A stretch of 64,000 nucleotides of DNA from Branchiostoma floridae (taxonomy: Eukaryota > Chordata > Leptocardii > Amphioxiformes > Branchiostomatidae): the NCBI RefSeq assembly GCF_000003815.2, contig NC_049996.1, positions 16,658,930 to 16,722,929 on the forward strand. The letters run 5' to 3'. Position numbers and translations under genes: made by a program. The notes under the pieces were generated by a model. The model was not told the DNA's origin, did no database searches, and worked only from the letters and a program-made list of their open reading frames with translations. Positions 10,050 to 21,300 of this stretch are shown in pieces; the stretch's first letter is position 1, and every line of letters starts with the position of its first letter.

Positions 10050-11729
10050 ATGTTGGAATCGACTGAAGATCAGGAGTCAGGAGAGGAGCCCAGCTGTCCT
10101 GTAACTGTAAATGGAGAGATGAAAGAACAGCAACTGGAGACTCACAGTGGTGAGAGACCGCAGCAAGAGCCCTCTACATCAAGCAAGAGCAACCAGAAAG
10201 ATGGTAATACAAGTGAAAGTAGAAAGAAGCGGAAGAGACACAGTTGTCCCCACTGCGAGTATGAAACAGATGCCAAACCGTTGATGACAAAACACATCAG
10301 GACTCACACTGGTGAGAGACCATTCCGGTGCCAGCAGTGCGACTACTCGGCAGCACAGAAGGCTACACTGAAACAGCATGTTCAGGCAGTACACACCGGT
10401 GAGAGACCTTACCGATGTGGCTACTGTGACTATTCCGCAGTCCAAAAGGGAGCTTTGCAAATCCACATGTTGAAACACACACAACCTAAAACTAAGGTTA
10501 AGAAGGAGCCAAAGAAACACAGCTGTCCCCACTGTGAGTATGAAACAGTAAGAAAAGAGGCGATGACAAAACACATCAGGACCCACACTGGAGAGAAACC
10601 CTTCAAGTGCCAACAGTGCACCTACTCCGCCGCGCAGTCGGGTTCCCTGAAACAGCACATCCTGTCTGTGCACAATGGTGAGAGACCTTACCACTGTGGC
10701 TACTGTGACTTTTCCGCTGCAAGGAAAGATGGTCTTTATGTGCATATCCGGACAGTACACGGCGGGGAGAGGGCCTATCAGTGCCAGTTTTGTGAGTATT
10801 CAGCACAACAGTCTGGACACCTGACAGAGCACGTCATGGCTAAACACAGCAACATCAGGCCTCACAAGTGCACACTGTGCGACTTTTCTTCAGTAACCAA
10901 AAAATCGTTAAAGCGGCACATCATGACCAATCACACTGGTGAAAAACCTTACAGCTGTGAGTTGTGTAGCTATGCAGCCAGTGAAAAGAGTCTGTTAAAG
11001 CTGCACATGGCAAAACACACAGGAGAGAAGCCATATAAATGTAAGATGTGTGATTATTCTAGTGCAAAAAAGGGATGTTTAAATTCCCACATGGTTATAC
11101 ACACTAGTGAGAAGCCGTACAACTGTGAACTGTGTGGTTATTCTGCAGCGAAAATGTCTTATTTGAAAAAGCACATGGCCAACCACACAGGAGACAAACC
11201 CTTCTGCTGTGAACTCTGTGACTATTCCACAGTGCGGAAACAAAATCTGAGGCGACACATAACTAAACACACTGGCGACAAACCGCACAAATGTGAACTC
11301 TGTGACTATTCTACAGCAGTTAAGAAAGACTTGAAGCGGCACATAGCCACTCACACTGGAGAAAAGCCTTACAAATGTGACGTGTGCAGCTATGCAGCAG
11401 CAGATAAACGCTATCTGAGAGACCACATGACTAAACACACCGGTGAGAAGCCTTTCCAATGTGAGGAATGCGACTACTTCGCAGCCACAAAAGGAAACCT
11501 GGCTGCTCACACCATGGCGAGACATTCAGGTGAGAAGCCGCACAAGTGTGAGGTTTGCGGTTACGCGGCGGCTTTGAAGGGTGGCTTGAGACAGCACATG
11601 GCTAAACACGCTGTGGTGAAGCCTCACAAGTGTGACCTGTGTGACTACGCTGGAACGCTGAAGGCTCACCTGAAGACACATGTGAGGATCCGTCATGCCA
11701 AGGACAAAAACGAGGCTGCGACGGGCTGA
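10050..11729 (+). CDS. C2H2 zinc-finger protein, 17 fingers
   Basis: The reading frame is 559 residues. An N-terminal acidic, Ser-rich segment and a basic patch (RKKRKRHS) are followed by 17 C2H2 fingers to the end. Most fingers read C-x2-C-[DEGS]-[YF]-[SAEF] with TGEKP or TGERP linkers; a KTKVKKEPKK spacer separates fingers 3 and 4. Fingers 1-3 and 4-6 are near-copies, showing internal duplication. No KRAB, BTB or SCAN domain is seen. Proteins like this sit in the nucleus and bind DNA, and this one is presumably a transcription regulator. The frame is preceded by a good acceptor (caacttttcttag|ATG), so the ATG may open a second exon. The paralogue at 16045-17655 shares the spacer and finger order. 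The target is not known. Confidence 0.9.
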   Translation: MLESTEDQESGEEPSCPVTVNGEMKEQQLETHSGERPQQEPSTSSKSNQKDGNTSESRKKRKRHSCPHCEYETDAKPLMTKHIRTHTGERPFRCQQCDYSAAQKATLKQHVQAVHTGERPYRCGYCDYSAVQKGALQIHMLKHTQPKTKVKKEPKKHSCPHCEYETVRKEAMTKHIRTHTGEKPFKCQQCTYSAAQSGSLKQHILSVHNGERPYHCGYCDFSAARKDGLYVHIRTVHGGERAYQCQFCEYSAQQSGHLTEHVMAKHSNIRPHKCTLCDFSSVTKKSLKRHIMTNHTGEKPYSCELCSYAASEKSLLKLHMAKHTGEKPYKCKMCDYSSAKKGCLNSHMVIHTSEKPYNCELCGYSAAKMSYLKKHMANHTGDKPFCCELCDYSTVRKQNLRRHITKHTGDKPHKCELCDYSTAVKKDLKRHIATHTGEKPYKCDVCSYAAADKRYLRDHMTKHTGEKPFQCEECDYFAATKGNLAAHTMARHSGEKPHKCEVCGYAAALKGGLRQHMAKHAVVKPHKCDLCDYAGTLKAHLKTHVRIRHAKDKNEAATG

Positions 11730-12275
11730 GGAAGGTCTCAAGAAATTATCACTGAGGACCTTTGTCTTTTCTTGGAAAAAGGAATGTTTCACCCCTGAGA
11801 AAGGAAAGATGAGGCCACGCAAACTGATTTCCTTGGTTGTCAGATTTTTAGAAATTAAAAGAAATATAGCAAGAAGTCACCATAAAGGCATAGGGCAGGA
11901 ACGAAAACTTGAATGACCATATTCACTCAACCAAACTGAGTGCATAAACTTGGTCCTTGGGCTTTGTTTTCATTTGATTATGTTTTTTCAAGTTAAACAT
12001 ATTTTTATTTTATTTTATTTTTAAATCAAGAGAACCAACAAATTGAATTGGTATGGCCTGATCCTGTTTTGAAGTGAAGCAGATGACATGAAAATATGTG
12101 CCTTGCTTCTCATGAAGGTGGTGTTATTGAGGATGCAGAATTAATTGAGGATCGTCCCATCAGAATTATTAGAACATTTACCTGTTAGGCCATGTTGATT
12201 TAGCCTCCATAGCAGGCTCTCTATGGGCTTTTTTGGCACTTTTTGTACTGGGTCGCAGATTGCTGGCCTCTCTCA
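11730..12275 (+). other. 3' flank of zinc-finger gene 1
   Basis: Probable 3' untranslated region and flank. It is AT-rich around 11940-12030, with no reading frame worth calling. The first AATAAA I see downstream is near 12907, beyond the gap, so the transcript end cannot be placed. Confidence 0.35.
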
Positions 12276-12777
12276 NNNNNNNNNNNNNNNNNNNNNNNNN
12301 NNNNNNNNNNNNNNNNNNNNNNNNNNNNNNNNNNNNNNNNNNNNNNNNNNNNNNNNNNNNNNNNNNNNNNNNNNNNNNNNNNNNNNNNNNNNNNNNNNNN
12401 NNNNNNNNNNNNNNNNNNNNNNNNNNNNNNNNNNNNNNNNNNNNNNNNNNNNNNNNNNNNNNNNNNNNNNNNNNNNNNNNNNNNNNNNNNNNNNNNNNNN
12501 NNNNNNNNNNNNNNNNNNNNNNNNNNNNNNNNNNNNNNNNNNNNNNNNNNNNNNNNNNNNNNNNNNNNNNNNNNNNNNNNNNNNNNNNNNNNNNNNNNNN
12601 NNNNNNNNNNNNNNNNNNNNNNNNNNNNNNNNNNNNNNNNNNNNNNNNNNNNNNNNNNNNNNNNNNNNNNNNNNNNNNNNNNNNNNNNNNNNNNNNNNNN
12701 NNNNNNNNNNNNNNNNNNNNNNNNNNNNNNNNNNNNNNNNNNNNNNNNNNNNNNNNNNNNNNNNNNNNNNNNNNNNN
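12276..12777. other. Assembly gap (502 N)
   Basis: Undefined bases. Any reading frame crossing this is an artefact. Confidence 0.99.
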
Positions 12778-13119
12778 TATGTTGATTCGATAATATGGGT
12801 GACATCCTTTTGAACACAAAAACTGATGTGAGCCTTTGAAAACAAACTTTTGGAAAGAATTGTTGCCTTCATTATGAGACCCAAGTGGTCAGGAATGTGA
12901 AAGAAACAAATAAACCTGCACAGTATAGTTTATCAAAATATATATTCTTTATTTTTATTCCTTGACATATTCTTTGACTTTGGAATGGACTTTGACATTC
13001 TTCAATATTAGTATCAAGGATATACGATAGTTCTTTTATACAACCTTTTTGTTTGTACTCACGACCAATTTGTTCATTTAAACTATATGTTTAATTTAAC
13101 TCTAATAAAATTTCATTCA

Positions 13120-13380
13120 ATCTCATTCATTCATTTATTCATGTACTCACTTTCGATGTCTCTCAGACACCTTCATCAGAGTGTCTGACTAGAGTTCTGC
13201 TTCTCGCTTCTTGCAAACCCAACTCCTACCAACTGCCCATCCTATTTTAACCGGTTGCAACAGCTTTTTTTTTCAACTGGACCAAGAGGTCCGGTAGGGA
13301 CAACATGTACCCAACATCTGCTTGGAGATCTTAACCCCCACCATGATAACGCGCGCCTCCTAGCGGCAAGCATTCTGATC
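13120..13380. repeat. Interspersed repeat, copy A
   Basis: Contains 'tctctcagacaccttcatca', 'gttctgcttctcgcttcttg', 'ctaccaactgcccatcctat' and 'cttggagatcttaac', ending in a 'cgcgcctcctagcgg' word. The same order of words is found at 21030-21300 (copy B), and the final part alone at 21775-21860. A multi-copy non-coding repeat, class unknown. Confidence 0.6.
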
Positions 13381-13385
13381 TTCCT

Positions 13386-13605
13386 TTACCTTATGACCTT
13401 TGACATGTAAGCACCGCTATTCTGACAGGAGGCCCTCGTGCTGTCTCGAAGTGTCCTTATCTGGAGAAATTCCGTCTCAAGGTCATCATAGAGCTAGAAA
13501 TCAGGACAAGGCAGACGTCTTAGAACTCCAAGTCCCTCCAAGACGGACGTCTTGACTTCCAGCTAGAGTCGCAGGTAAGGTGAGCGAGAACTTTGTTTTC
13601 TTCGA
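13386..13605 (+). promoter_or_regulatory. Conserved block upstream of zinc-finger gene 2 (possible 5' exon)
   Basis: Paralogous to 8484-8697. It has better splice-donor candidates (gtcgcag|gtaagg at 13573/13574, or aag|gtgagc at 13579/13580). It retains 'ctggagaaattccgtctcaa' and 'gagaactttgttttcttcg'. Retention in the same relative place upstream of two paralogous genes suggests a shared promoter or first-exon region. Downstream splicing cannot be traced because the gene's 5' part is in a gap. Confidence 0.4.
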
Positions 13606-14142
13606 CTGAGTAAGATTGAGGTCAAGAGGTCACGGCTCAGGCATTCCAACATCTCCGAGCAGACGAGTGGATCGGGGTTAGTTAGTTTGGATATTGCGGC
13701 CTTTTCCTTTCGTCTATGTGTGATACTCCTTAGCCTAGTAATCACACCATCGGGAGCTCACCGCTATCTATACGGTTCAGGGGTGTTGCCCGCCCGCCCA
13801 GTTCAATAGCGCACGCCGGGGAATTTGTACGGGGTCGGTGTATAATTGTCAGTCCCATCGTTCCCAATGCGTCGATTTCTGGGAAGGCCAGAAACAGATT
13901 ATGTATACCTTGTAGCAGACAGTGGCCCGGTATAAAACACATCTGAGTTTACCATGAATGAAATGTTAATCAGGCTACTACCACATGTAACTAATCCTTG
14001 CTAACTAACTACTACGTAACTACGTTGAGAAGTTACAGAATCAACAACAGACTCTGGAGCTGTGATAGATTGAAATATTATACAACTGAAGTTTCTTAGT
14101 CTCCAACTGACTGATGTACTGAGGTTCCCGGGCGACAGTGGA

Positions 14143-14190
14143 CTAGAGAGCTTCGCGACAGTGGACTAGAGAGCTTCTATGTGTAAAGCT
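14143..14190. repeat. Short tandem duplication (about 25 bp x 2)
   Basis: The phrase 'gacagtggactagagagctt' occurs twice in immediate succession. The rest of 13610-14440 shows no gene. Confidence 0.8.
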
Positions 14191-14454
14191 CACTTTTATA
14201 GAGTTCAACAGTGACTTTTGAAATTGAGTTTTGAGGAAGTCTTGATGTGAAGAGTCTCAGGATTTGGTTTACGATACGTCTTTCCGCCCAAGGATGTCGT
14301 CGTCAAGTTTGGCGGCAGCCTGACAGGCCATTATCCTGATTGAAACAAGCTTCTATACAGCCCGCCCAACATTGCTGGCCTCTAGAAAAACTCCGCGGGG
14401 AGGGGTCAGTTACAGGATTACAGCCCCGGGCGGCAGAGTTCGTGTTACACAGAC

Positions 14455-14545
14455 TAGACTGTTGTTGTTGTTGTTGTTGTCCTTGTTTAACGTCTATTTC
14501 ACCGCTAGACATGGTCTCTTGGTGCTTTTTCTGCTGGGTGCTCTT
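14455..14545 (-). repeat. Retroposon 3' end with (CAA)n tail
   Basis: On the minus strand the sequence reads tctagcggtgaaatagacgt, then 'taaacaaggacaacaacaac'. Related copies end at 20824-20890 and 26235-26300. A shared 3' end with a trinucleotide tail at three sites is what a LINE or SINE family leaves behind. Confidence 0.55.
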
Positions 14546-15122
14546 TTGGTTTGTTGACCTCGCTGGTGCTTGTACTCTGGTACTTTGCATATGCGTGTTT
14601 GGGGTGTTTAGTCTTGCTCGGCAAACCACCATGTTGGACCGCCATGTTCTGTTACAGACATCTGGTCTGTTATCAATTAGCACGGCACGTCTTATCTCCA
14701 AGCAGATGTTTGGGAGTAATCGTGACAGTTTCTGACAAGGGTTGTGATGGCTCCAGATGGAGTTTGAGTGGCAGGACTTCTGAGCAGGTCTACGTTTAAT
14801 ACGGTTTTGGGGTCGAAAGGTACAAAAATGGTAAAAGTCTGCCAAGAATTGGCTCTTGGTTAGTGAATTGCATGTATGGGTCTGTCAACGCTCTACGCAA
14901 CGCAGCCGGCTCAGTATTATGTTCAGGTTCGGTATACTGTCTTCGCATTACGCTAAACCCAGGCGCCAATCACAGTATACGTATCTAACGCATCCATTAC
15001 GCTCTACCTTATGGAACTTTGAGCGATCAGGTCACGAATTATGTGGAATTTACAATGTACGTACTATAAAGGACAGCAGGCGCATAGCTGTTCAACTCTG
15101 TCATGTTCAACAGTCAAACTAG

Positions 15123-15212
15123 CATTCTTTCAATGTGCCATTCGATAAAACCCGTTAGCGGTTTAAATTGCGCGCCATTCGATAAAACCCGTTAGCGGTT
15201 TAAATTGCGCAT
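15123..15212. repeat. 41-bp tandem duplication
   Basis: The unit containing 'gccattcgataaaacccgtt' and 'agcggtttaaattgcgc' is present twice in tandem, nearly identical, just upstream of the gap in zinc-finger gene 2. Confidence 0.85.
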
Positions 15213-15269
15213 GCAGTGGGATGCAATGTAGGTAATTTCAGTCACTTCAAGGCCCCAGCCCATCTTCAA

Positions 15270-16044
15270 NNNNNNNNNNNNNNNNNNNNNNNNNNNNNNN
15301 NNNNNNNNNNNNNNNNNNNNNNNNNNNNNNNNNNNNNNNNNNNNNNNNNNNNNNNNNNNNNNNNNNNNNNNNNNNNNNNNNNNNNNNNNNNNNNNNNNNN
15401 NNNNNNNNNNNNNNNNNNNNNNNNNNNNNNNNNNNNNNNNNNNNNNNNNNNNNNNNNNNNNNNNNNNNNNNNNNNNNNNNNNNNNNNNNNNNNNNNNNNN
15501 NNNNNNNNNNNNNNNNNNNNNNNNNNNNNNNNNNNNNNNNNNNNNNNNNNNNNNNNNNNNNNNNNNNNNNNNNNNNNNNNNNNNNNNNNNNNNNNNNNNN
15601 NNNNNNNNNNNNNNNNNNNNNNNNNNNNNNNNNNNNNNNNNNNNNNNNNNNNNNNNNNNNNNNNNNNNNNNNNNNNNNNNNNNNNNNNNNNNNNNNNNNN
15701 NNNNNNNNNNNNNNNNNNNNNNNNNNNNNNNNNNNNNNNNNNNNNNNNNNNNNNNNNNNNNNNNNNNNNNNNNNNNNNNNNNNNNNNNNNNNNNNNNNNN
15801 NNNNNNNNNNNNNNNNNNNNNNNNNNNNNNNNNNNNNNNNNNNNNNNNNNNNNNNNNNNNNNNNNNNNNNNNNNNNNNNNNNNNNNNNNNNNNNNNNNNN
15901 NNNNNNNNNNNNNNNNNNNNNNNNNNNNNNNNNNNNNNNNNNNNNNNNNNNNNNNNNNNNNNNNNNNNNNNNNNNNNNNNNNNNNNNNNNNNNNNNNNNN
16001 NNNNNNNNNNNNNNNNNNNNNNNNNNNNNNNNNNNNNNNNNNNN
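15270..16044. other. Assembly gap (775 N) covering the 5' part of zinc-finger gene 2
   Basis: Undefined bases. The zinc-finger frame is already open at the right edge, so the start codon and the first fingers lie in or before this gap. Confidence 0.99.
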
Positions 16045-17655
16045 CAGCAGCGAGGAAAGACGGTCTTTTCAGGCACGTTAGAGCAGTGCACAGCGGTGAG
16101 AGACCTTATAAGTGCACTTACTGTGATTATTCTGCAGCAGAGAATGCTCAACTTAAGAACCACGTTATGGCTAAACACACCAACACCAGGCCGCACAAGT
16201 GCACCCTGTGCGACTATTCTGCGGTTGAGAAAAAGGGTCTGAAGTTCCACATGGCCACCCACACTGGGGAGAAACCTTACACGTGTGAGTTTTGCAATTT
16301 TGCCACCCATAAAAAGACATATTTGAAAAGTCACGTGCTCACACACAGTGCCGACAAACCGTTCAAGTGTCAGGTCTGTGACTATTCTGCAGTCCAAATG
16401 GGAAATCTTAAAAAACACATGTTGAAACACACTCAACCTAAAATTAAGGTTAAAAAGGAGCCAAAGAAGCACAGCTGTCCGCACTGCGAATATGAAACAG
16501 TAATAAAAGAGGCGATGACAAAACACATCAGGACCCACACTGGAGAGAAACCCTTCAAGTGCCAACAGTGTGACTATTCGGCAGCACAGTCGGGCACCCT
16601 GAAAAAGCACGTCCTATCTGTGCACACCAGTGAGAGACCTTACAACTGTGGCCACTGCGACTTCTCATCGGCAAGTAAGAACGGTCTTTTTAGCCATGTG
16701 AGGACAATACACGGCGGTGAGAGACCTTACCAGTGCTCTTACTGTGATTATTCCGCAGCGCAAAATGGTCAACTAAAAGACCACATCATGGCTAAACACA
16801 CCAACACCAGGCCGCACAAGTGCACGCTGTGCGACTATTCTTCGGTAACCAAGAAGAGTTGAAGTCCACATAGCTACCCACACAGGAGAGAAACCTTACA
16901 AGTGTGAGATGTGTCCTTATGCCACCAATCGAAAGCCGAATTTGAAAAAGCACATGAACACACACACTGGTGAGAAACCTTTTAAATGTGAATTTTGTGA
17001 TTATTCAAGTGCATCAAAGTCAAGTTTAAAAACTCACATGGTCACTCACACTGGCGAGAAGCCGTTCAAATGTGATATATGTGATTATTCTACTATAGGC
17101 ATGTCTCATTTGAAACTGCACATGGCCATCCATACAGGGGAGAAACCCTTCCGCTGTGAACACTGTGACTTTTCCACAGCGCGAAAACAAGATCTGAAAC
17201 GACACGTGGCTAGACACACCGGCGACAAACCGCACAAATGTGAACTTTGTGACTATTCCACAGCACATAGGAGCCATATGAAGCGGCATATGATCACGCA
17301 CACTGGTGAAAAACCTTACAAATGTGAAATTTGCGAATACGCTGCGGCACAAATATCATCTTTGAGAGCCCACATGACTAAACACACCGGGGAGAAGCCT
17401 TACCAATGTGAGGAGTGCGGCTATTTCACAACGAAGAAAGGAGCCTTAGCAAAGCACATGACAAAGCACACCGGTGAGAAGCCGTATATGTGTGAGGTTT
17501 GTGGTTACGCGGCGGCTGTGAAGGGTACCTTGAAGCAGCACATGGCAACACATGCTGTTGTGAAGCCATACAGGTGTGACCAGTGTGACTACTCCGCAGC
17601 GCAGATCGCGCACTTGAGGAGGCACAAGGCCAAACATGCCGAGGAAGAAAACTAG
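16045..17655 (+). CDS. C2H2 zinc-finger protein paralogue, at least 19 fingers, 5' part missing, frame broken
   Basis: The frame starts inside a finger (AARKDGLFRHVRAVH) and contains at least 19 C2H2 fingers of the same C-x2-C-[DE]-Y-S type as the gene at 10050. It shares the KIKVKKEPKKHSCPHC spacer block and a finger order close to that of the neighbour, and ends AKHAEEEN at the stop ending 17655. The first frame hits a TGA at 16860 inside finger 10 (SSVTKKS), and the second frame resumes at once with HIATH. Two bases are missing compared with the expected Ser-Leu-Lys-x-His, probably one T of 'agttgaag' and one C of 'gtccac'. Both are in short homopolymers, so a sequence error is as likely as a real lesion. 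It is a probable nuclear DNA-binding protein with unknown target. Confidence 0.8.
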
Positions 17656-17695
17656 AGTGTTGGTGTCTAAAGAAAGTCTCAAGAAAGATTCTAAT

Positions 17696-18215
17696 GACCA
17701 AGCAGCTTAGACCGCTTTCTCATTGCTGTATTTGTGACAAGGAAATGGCAATTGAGACTTCGTTCGTTGCTTCTGATGTGTCTGTTGTACTGTAGGACGT
17801 TTCGCTCAGAAATGAAAGGGCTTTGAACTTTTAGATTGCTTCTAGACATTTGTGAACCTTTCTAGAACTCTTTGTTCCATACGTGCCCGCATTGTACAAT
17901 CAGTACGTTACCTTACGAGGCGATGTTACAGTTAGTTTACCAAGGAACAAGGCCAAACATGTTGAAGACACAAGCAGCCTGTAAGTGCCTGAAGAAAAAT
18001 CAAGAAATAAACTCAACTTGCATCATATCCCTTGTCTTGGCAAAGGGATATTTTAGCCTTGGAAAAGGAACGATTATCATGGTGTCGAAGAGACGCAGAT
18101 GACGGACGAAAGTTTGTGAGTTGCTTCTAATGAATGCATTTTGGAGGACATTTTACTCAGAAATATGAGGACCTCTAACTTTCAGATTGCTTCGAAACTG
18201 TCATTTTGAAAGCCT
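17696..18215 (+). pseudogene. Duplicated 3' end of the zinc-finger gene (decayed)
   Basis: The 3' end of the gene, 'caaggccaaacatg' plus the Lys/Glu-rich tail and the following UTR, appears again at about 17946-18010. The UTR words 'ttgcttctgatg', 'ctcagaaatga' and 'agattgcttc' at 17770-17850 recur at 18120-18200. I read this as a tandem duplication of the last codons and UTR that has decayed. An AATAAA at 18006-18011 inside the copy could serve as polyadenylation signal. Confidence 0.5.
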
Positions 18216-19020
18216 ATATTCGTAAATGCCCTCAAAACAGGACGTTAAAACGTTGTTTTACGAAAGAACGTTTCGGGAATTATTGGGGAAGTGTGCAAAG
18301 GATTAGAGACGTGTGCAAATAGACAAGAATCTTCAGCGACCTGAGATCGTTGAAGCAATTTTTACCTTATTTTAACGACTCGTTGTCTTTTGCATATTTC
18401 TATAACCATACTTGCAAATGTACTTCCCCAAATTTATTTTCCTTCTTTGTATTCTATATCGCTTGTAGGTTCTTTTGTGATTCAGTTTGATAGCTTGCTG
18501 CATCTTAACTGTAGTACTGATGATATTAACTATGATTCTGGTAATATTTACTATTTTTAGTTGATGCTATTATCATTAACTGTAGTAAGAAAATCTTTAT
18601 GTTTGTTTATAGATACATTTAACTTATAGCTATAGATATTCTAAGATGTGTCTAGGTTGGAAGGATGGAGTGTAGAAAAGTTAACGTTATTGAAATGTAC
18701 AATGTCTTCCTTAAGTTGCCCTACATGTACATGTATACGTAACATATAAAGTGGATATCAAAATAGTACTTTTAACACTTTTTACACTTATAACAAATTT
18801 TCTAAGGTAGAATTATAACGATTTTTAAAAATATTTCCTTCTTCTGAAGCTTTCTTCTATTTCCTTAGACAGTTTTTGTTTTGTTTTAATCTTATAACGT
18901 ATTATGTGTTTCTTCATAATGAATCCGCCAACCAAGACATGAGATTTCTTTGTTTTGTTTTTTTGGCGATTTTCAACCGGGAATGTTCTAATGCCGGAAA
19001 TGAAGCTTTGTTCTTTTGAA
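18216..19020. other. AT-rich flank without a gene
   Basis: I see no reading frame worth calling. The segment 18845-18940 ('ttgttttaatcttataacg', 'gccaaccaagac') resembles 7980-8070 upstream of zinc-finger gene 1, which may mark an edge of the duplicated locus or simply be a repeat. Confidence 0.4.
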
Positions 19021-19090
19021 CCTTTATTTATTCATGATAGCTCAAATCGGCCTGCAGGCCGCTTTTCATTGAGGTCATGAGGGAAGAGGC
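19020..19090 (-). repeat. LINE/SINE 3'-end fragment
   Basis: Reverse complement of the block at 6105-6175, including 'cggcctgcaggccg' and 'atgaataaataaa'. Confidence 0.5.
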
Positions 19091-19435
19091 AAGGGTCAGG
19101 CAAAGTATATAACAGAGATACAGTTTACATCGTTTAGAGTCCCTATAAGTCCTGTAAGTCTATTTATGTCATACCTGTGACGCGAAAACGTTCGATACGG
19201 GTGTTCCGGACCGGGCCGTACGCTTCCGTATCGCTCAGGTTCGAAAGGTGTATCACACGGGCTCCATTCGAATAAATCGAACCATTTCGAGCGGGCCGAA
19301 GACGGCTCGGTTGGCAATTCGAATACCTGATTCGGATGTTGGAACATTGCTGTTGCAACACTTTTGGTTCGAGGGCACCAATTTGTTCAACTTCTGGCGC
19401 ATTTCGCATCAAAACAGGTTTTCTCAGGTGGGTAT

Positions 19436-19574
19436 GACATAATATAGAATACAACACGGTGTATTCCGTATCACCCATGGTATCAGCCCGGCCGTCGTGC
19501 GATCCGACCCGCGGTCGGGCTGGTACCTCGGGTGATACGGAATATACCGTGTTGTATTCTATGTATACACAATG
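19436..19574. mobile_element. Foldback MITE
   Basis: The left arm 'atagaatacaacacggtgta' followed by 'ttccgtatcaccc' is matched by its reverse complement at the right ('gggtgatacggaa', 'accgtgttgtattctat'). The centre holds a second GC-rich palindrome ('agcccggccgtcg' and 'cggtcgggct'). About 140 bp, no coding capacity. Confidence 0.75.
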
Positions 19575-19642
19575 TTTTACATACATACAAAGAAAGAAAC
19601 TGCTACATGATTCAAGTCCGGACCGTTCATCTGGCCGTCCCC

Positions 19643-19985
19643 ATTACTTAAAGAGTCTCTTAAAGGAAGCCAGAGTTGGGGCTGTGCGTATGTCTGGTGG
19701 TAGACCGTTCCAGATGGTGGGTCCACGTAGGCGATGGCTCTTCTGAAGGTTTGTCGGTGGGGTTTTGGCACAGCAAGTTGGTTGCTACACGCTACACGCA
19801 TATATATTCCTTTCCCAGCATCATAGCCTTCCCGGTTGCAAATAATCGCCGTCACACACAACTGACGCCAATGCCCGCAGAGTGGCCGGTGAAGGAGGCT
19901 ACTGTTGTGCTGCGTCACAGCATGAAAATCGATCGGACGACTAGAAGTGTAACAGAAATTGCTAAACTTTCTTTCCAACACTGAA
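19643..19985 (-). pseudogene. CR1/jockey-like LINE C-terminal fragment
   Basis: The minus strand ends with LRGPTIWNGLPPDIRTAPTL and then ASFKRLFK before a stop at about 19643. This is the conserved extreme C-terminus of many CR1/jockey-type LINE polyproteins. Upstream the frame degrades. Only the final 100 codons or so are represented. Confidence 0.7.
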
Positions 19986-20823
19986 TTAAATTATAGGGAC
20001 TTACCCTCTAAATTTTCGGTCAAACTCCGTCGACCTTGTTCACAGAATGCTAAGACGAGAAGTGTTGCTTTAGTTCTGGGAATCCCACAATTTGTAGGAT
20101 TCTTTGTAGGTATTGTCAAACATATCAAAACGCCGGAAGCGCTGTCAGTTTGTACGTTGTTTCAGTAATATATTGTACAAATCATGTCCCAAACGATCAT
20201 TTGGGTAACGTTATAACTGTTACGTATGTAAACAGACTGTTGGTCGCCTAGTGAGATTTGGTATAACTGCAAGATTGTACAAAAACGCATAAGAATCAAC
20301 TCTATTAGTAGCTACTATTGAACCTTCCACATGTGGTGCAGTCAATGATCCTTTAGTACGTTTCTGTACAGCAAAACATTTGAATCTCATAAGTTATAGA
20401 TTATAACTACCGAACAATCTGCGGGTAACTGACATACTGCTACACGATGCGAAGATTCAGGCAGACGATCACTAAACTTTGACCTTTCACCCTATTACTA
20501 TCATCTGCGTTTCTCCATCTAAATTGAAGGACATGACGGTGAAGATTTTCCGCGTTTTTCGGGAAAAGCACAGGACTTTTGAGCTGGAGTCCTGTCAGGT
20601 TAGCTACTTTTTATGTCAATCTTCGCTTTTCAGACAAACTTGAAGTTGAACTTGTGACTGAGGATGGTCAGAGGTCGTTTAACGACCAGATGTGAAGTCG
20701 GATAACCCTGTTGCTGATTGTAAGGGCCAAGTATTGTGGACCCTGGGACTAGGCAGAGAATGGTGGGTTAAGTCTTATAAACTGGCGTTAATATGGTCAC
20801 TAGGAAAAAAAAGCGGTTTGTTG

Positions 20824-20890
20824 GTTTGTTTTGTTGTTGTTGATATCCTTGTTTAACGTCTATTATTCCGCTAGATATAATTGATCACTT
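20824..20890 (-). repeat. Retroposon 3' end with (CAA)n tail
   Basis: A second copy of the block at 14455-14545 ('cttgtttaacgtctatt' on the plus strand), followed at 20965-21010 by words related to the tail repeat at 7829. Confidence 0.5.
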
Positions 20891-21029
20891 GGTAACTTCT
20901 CATTTCATCATCATCATGTGTGCTTCATGGTTGTTGGAAATTCTCTGATGCTTTTCCTGTGGTACTTTGCGTATTCGTGTTTTGCCTTATGGCGTAACAC
21001 ACCAGTATCTAGGATATAGGAGAGCTATT

Positions 21030-21300
21030 TTACACAACCGATTTGTACTCACAGTTTGCTTACGTTTCAATGTCTCTCAGACATCTTCATCAGAGCTTCT
21101 GACTGGAGTTCTGCTTCTCGCTTCTTGCAAACCGAACTCCTACCAACTGCCCATCCTATTTTAGCCGGCTACAACAACTTTTTATTCAACTCGATCGAGA
21201 GGGCTGGCAGATACTACTTCTACGGCAGTTGTCCCCCTGCATCTGCTTGAAGATCGTAACGATGCTCTACTAAACCGCGCCATCTAGCGGACGGTGTTGC
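21030..21300. repeat. Interspersed repeat, copy B
   Basis: Matches 13120-13380 through most of its length, including 'ctaccaactgcccatcctat' and a 'cgcgccatctagcgg' end. The stretch 20170-22220 otherwise shows no gene. Confidence 0.6.

Noticed and set aside
12178-12884. Several frames of about 180-210 residues crossing the gap
   Set aside because: Mostly undefined bases. The same applies at 22135-22930 and the left part of 15192-16610.
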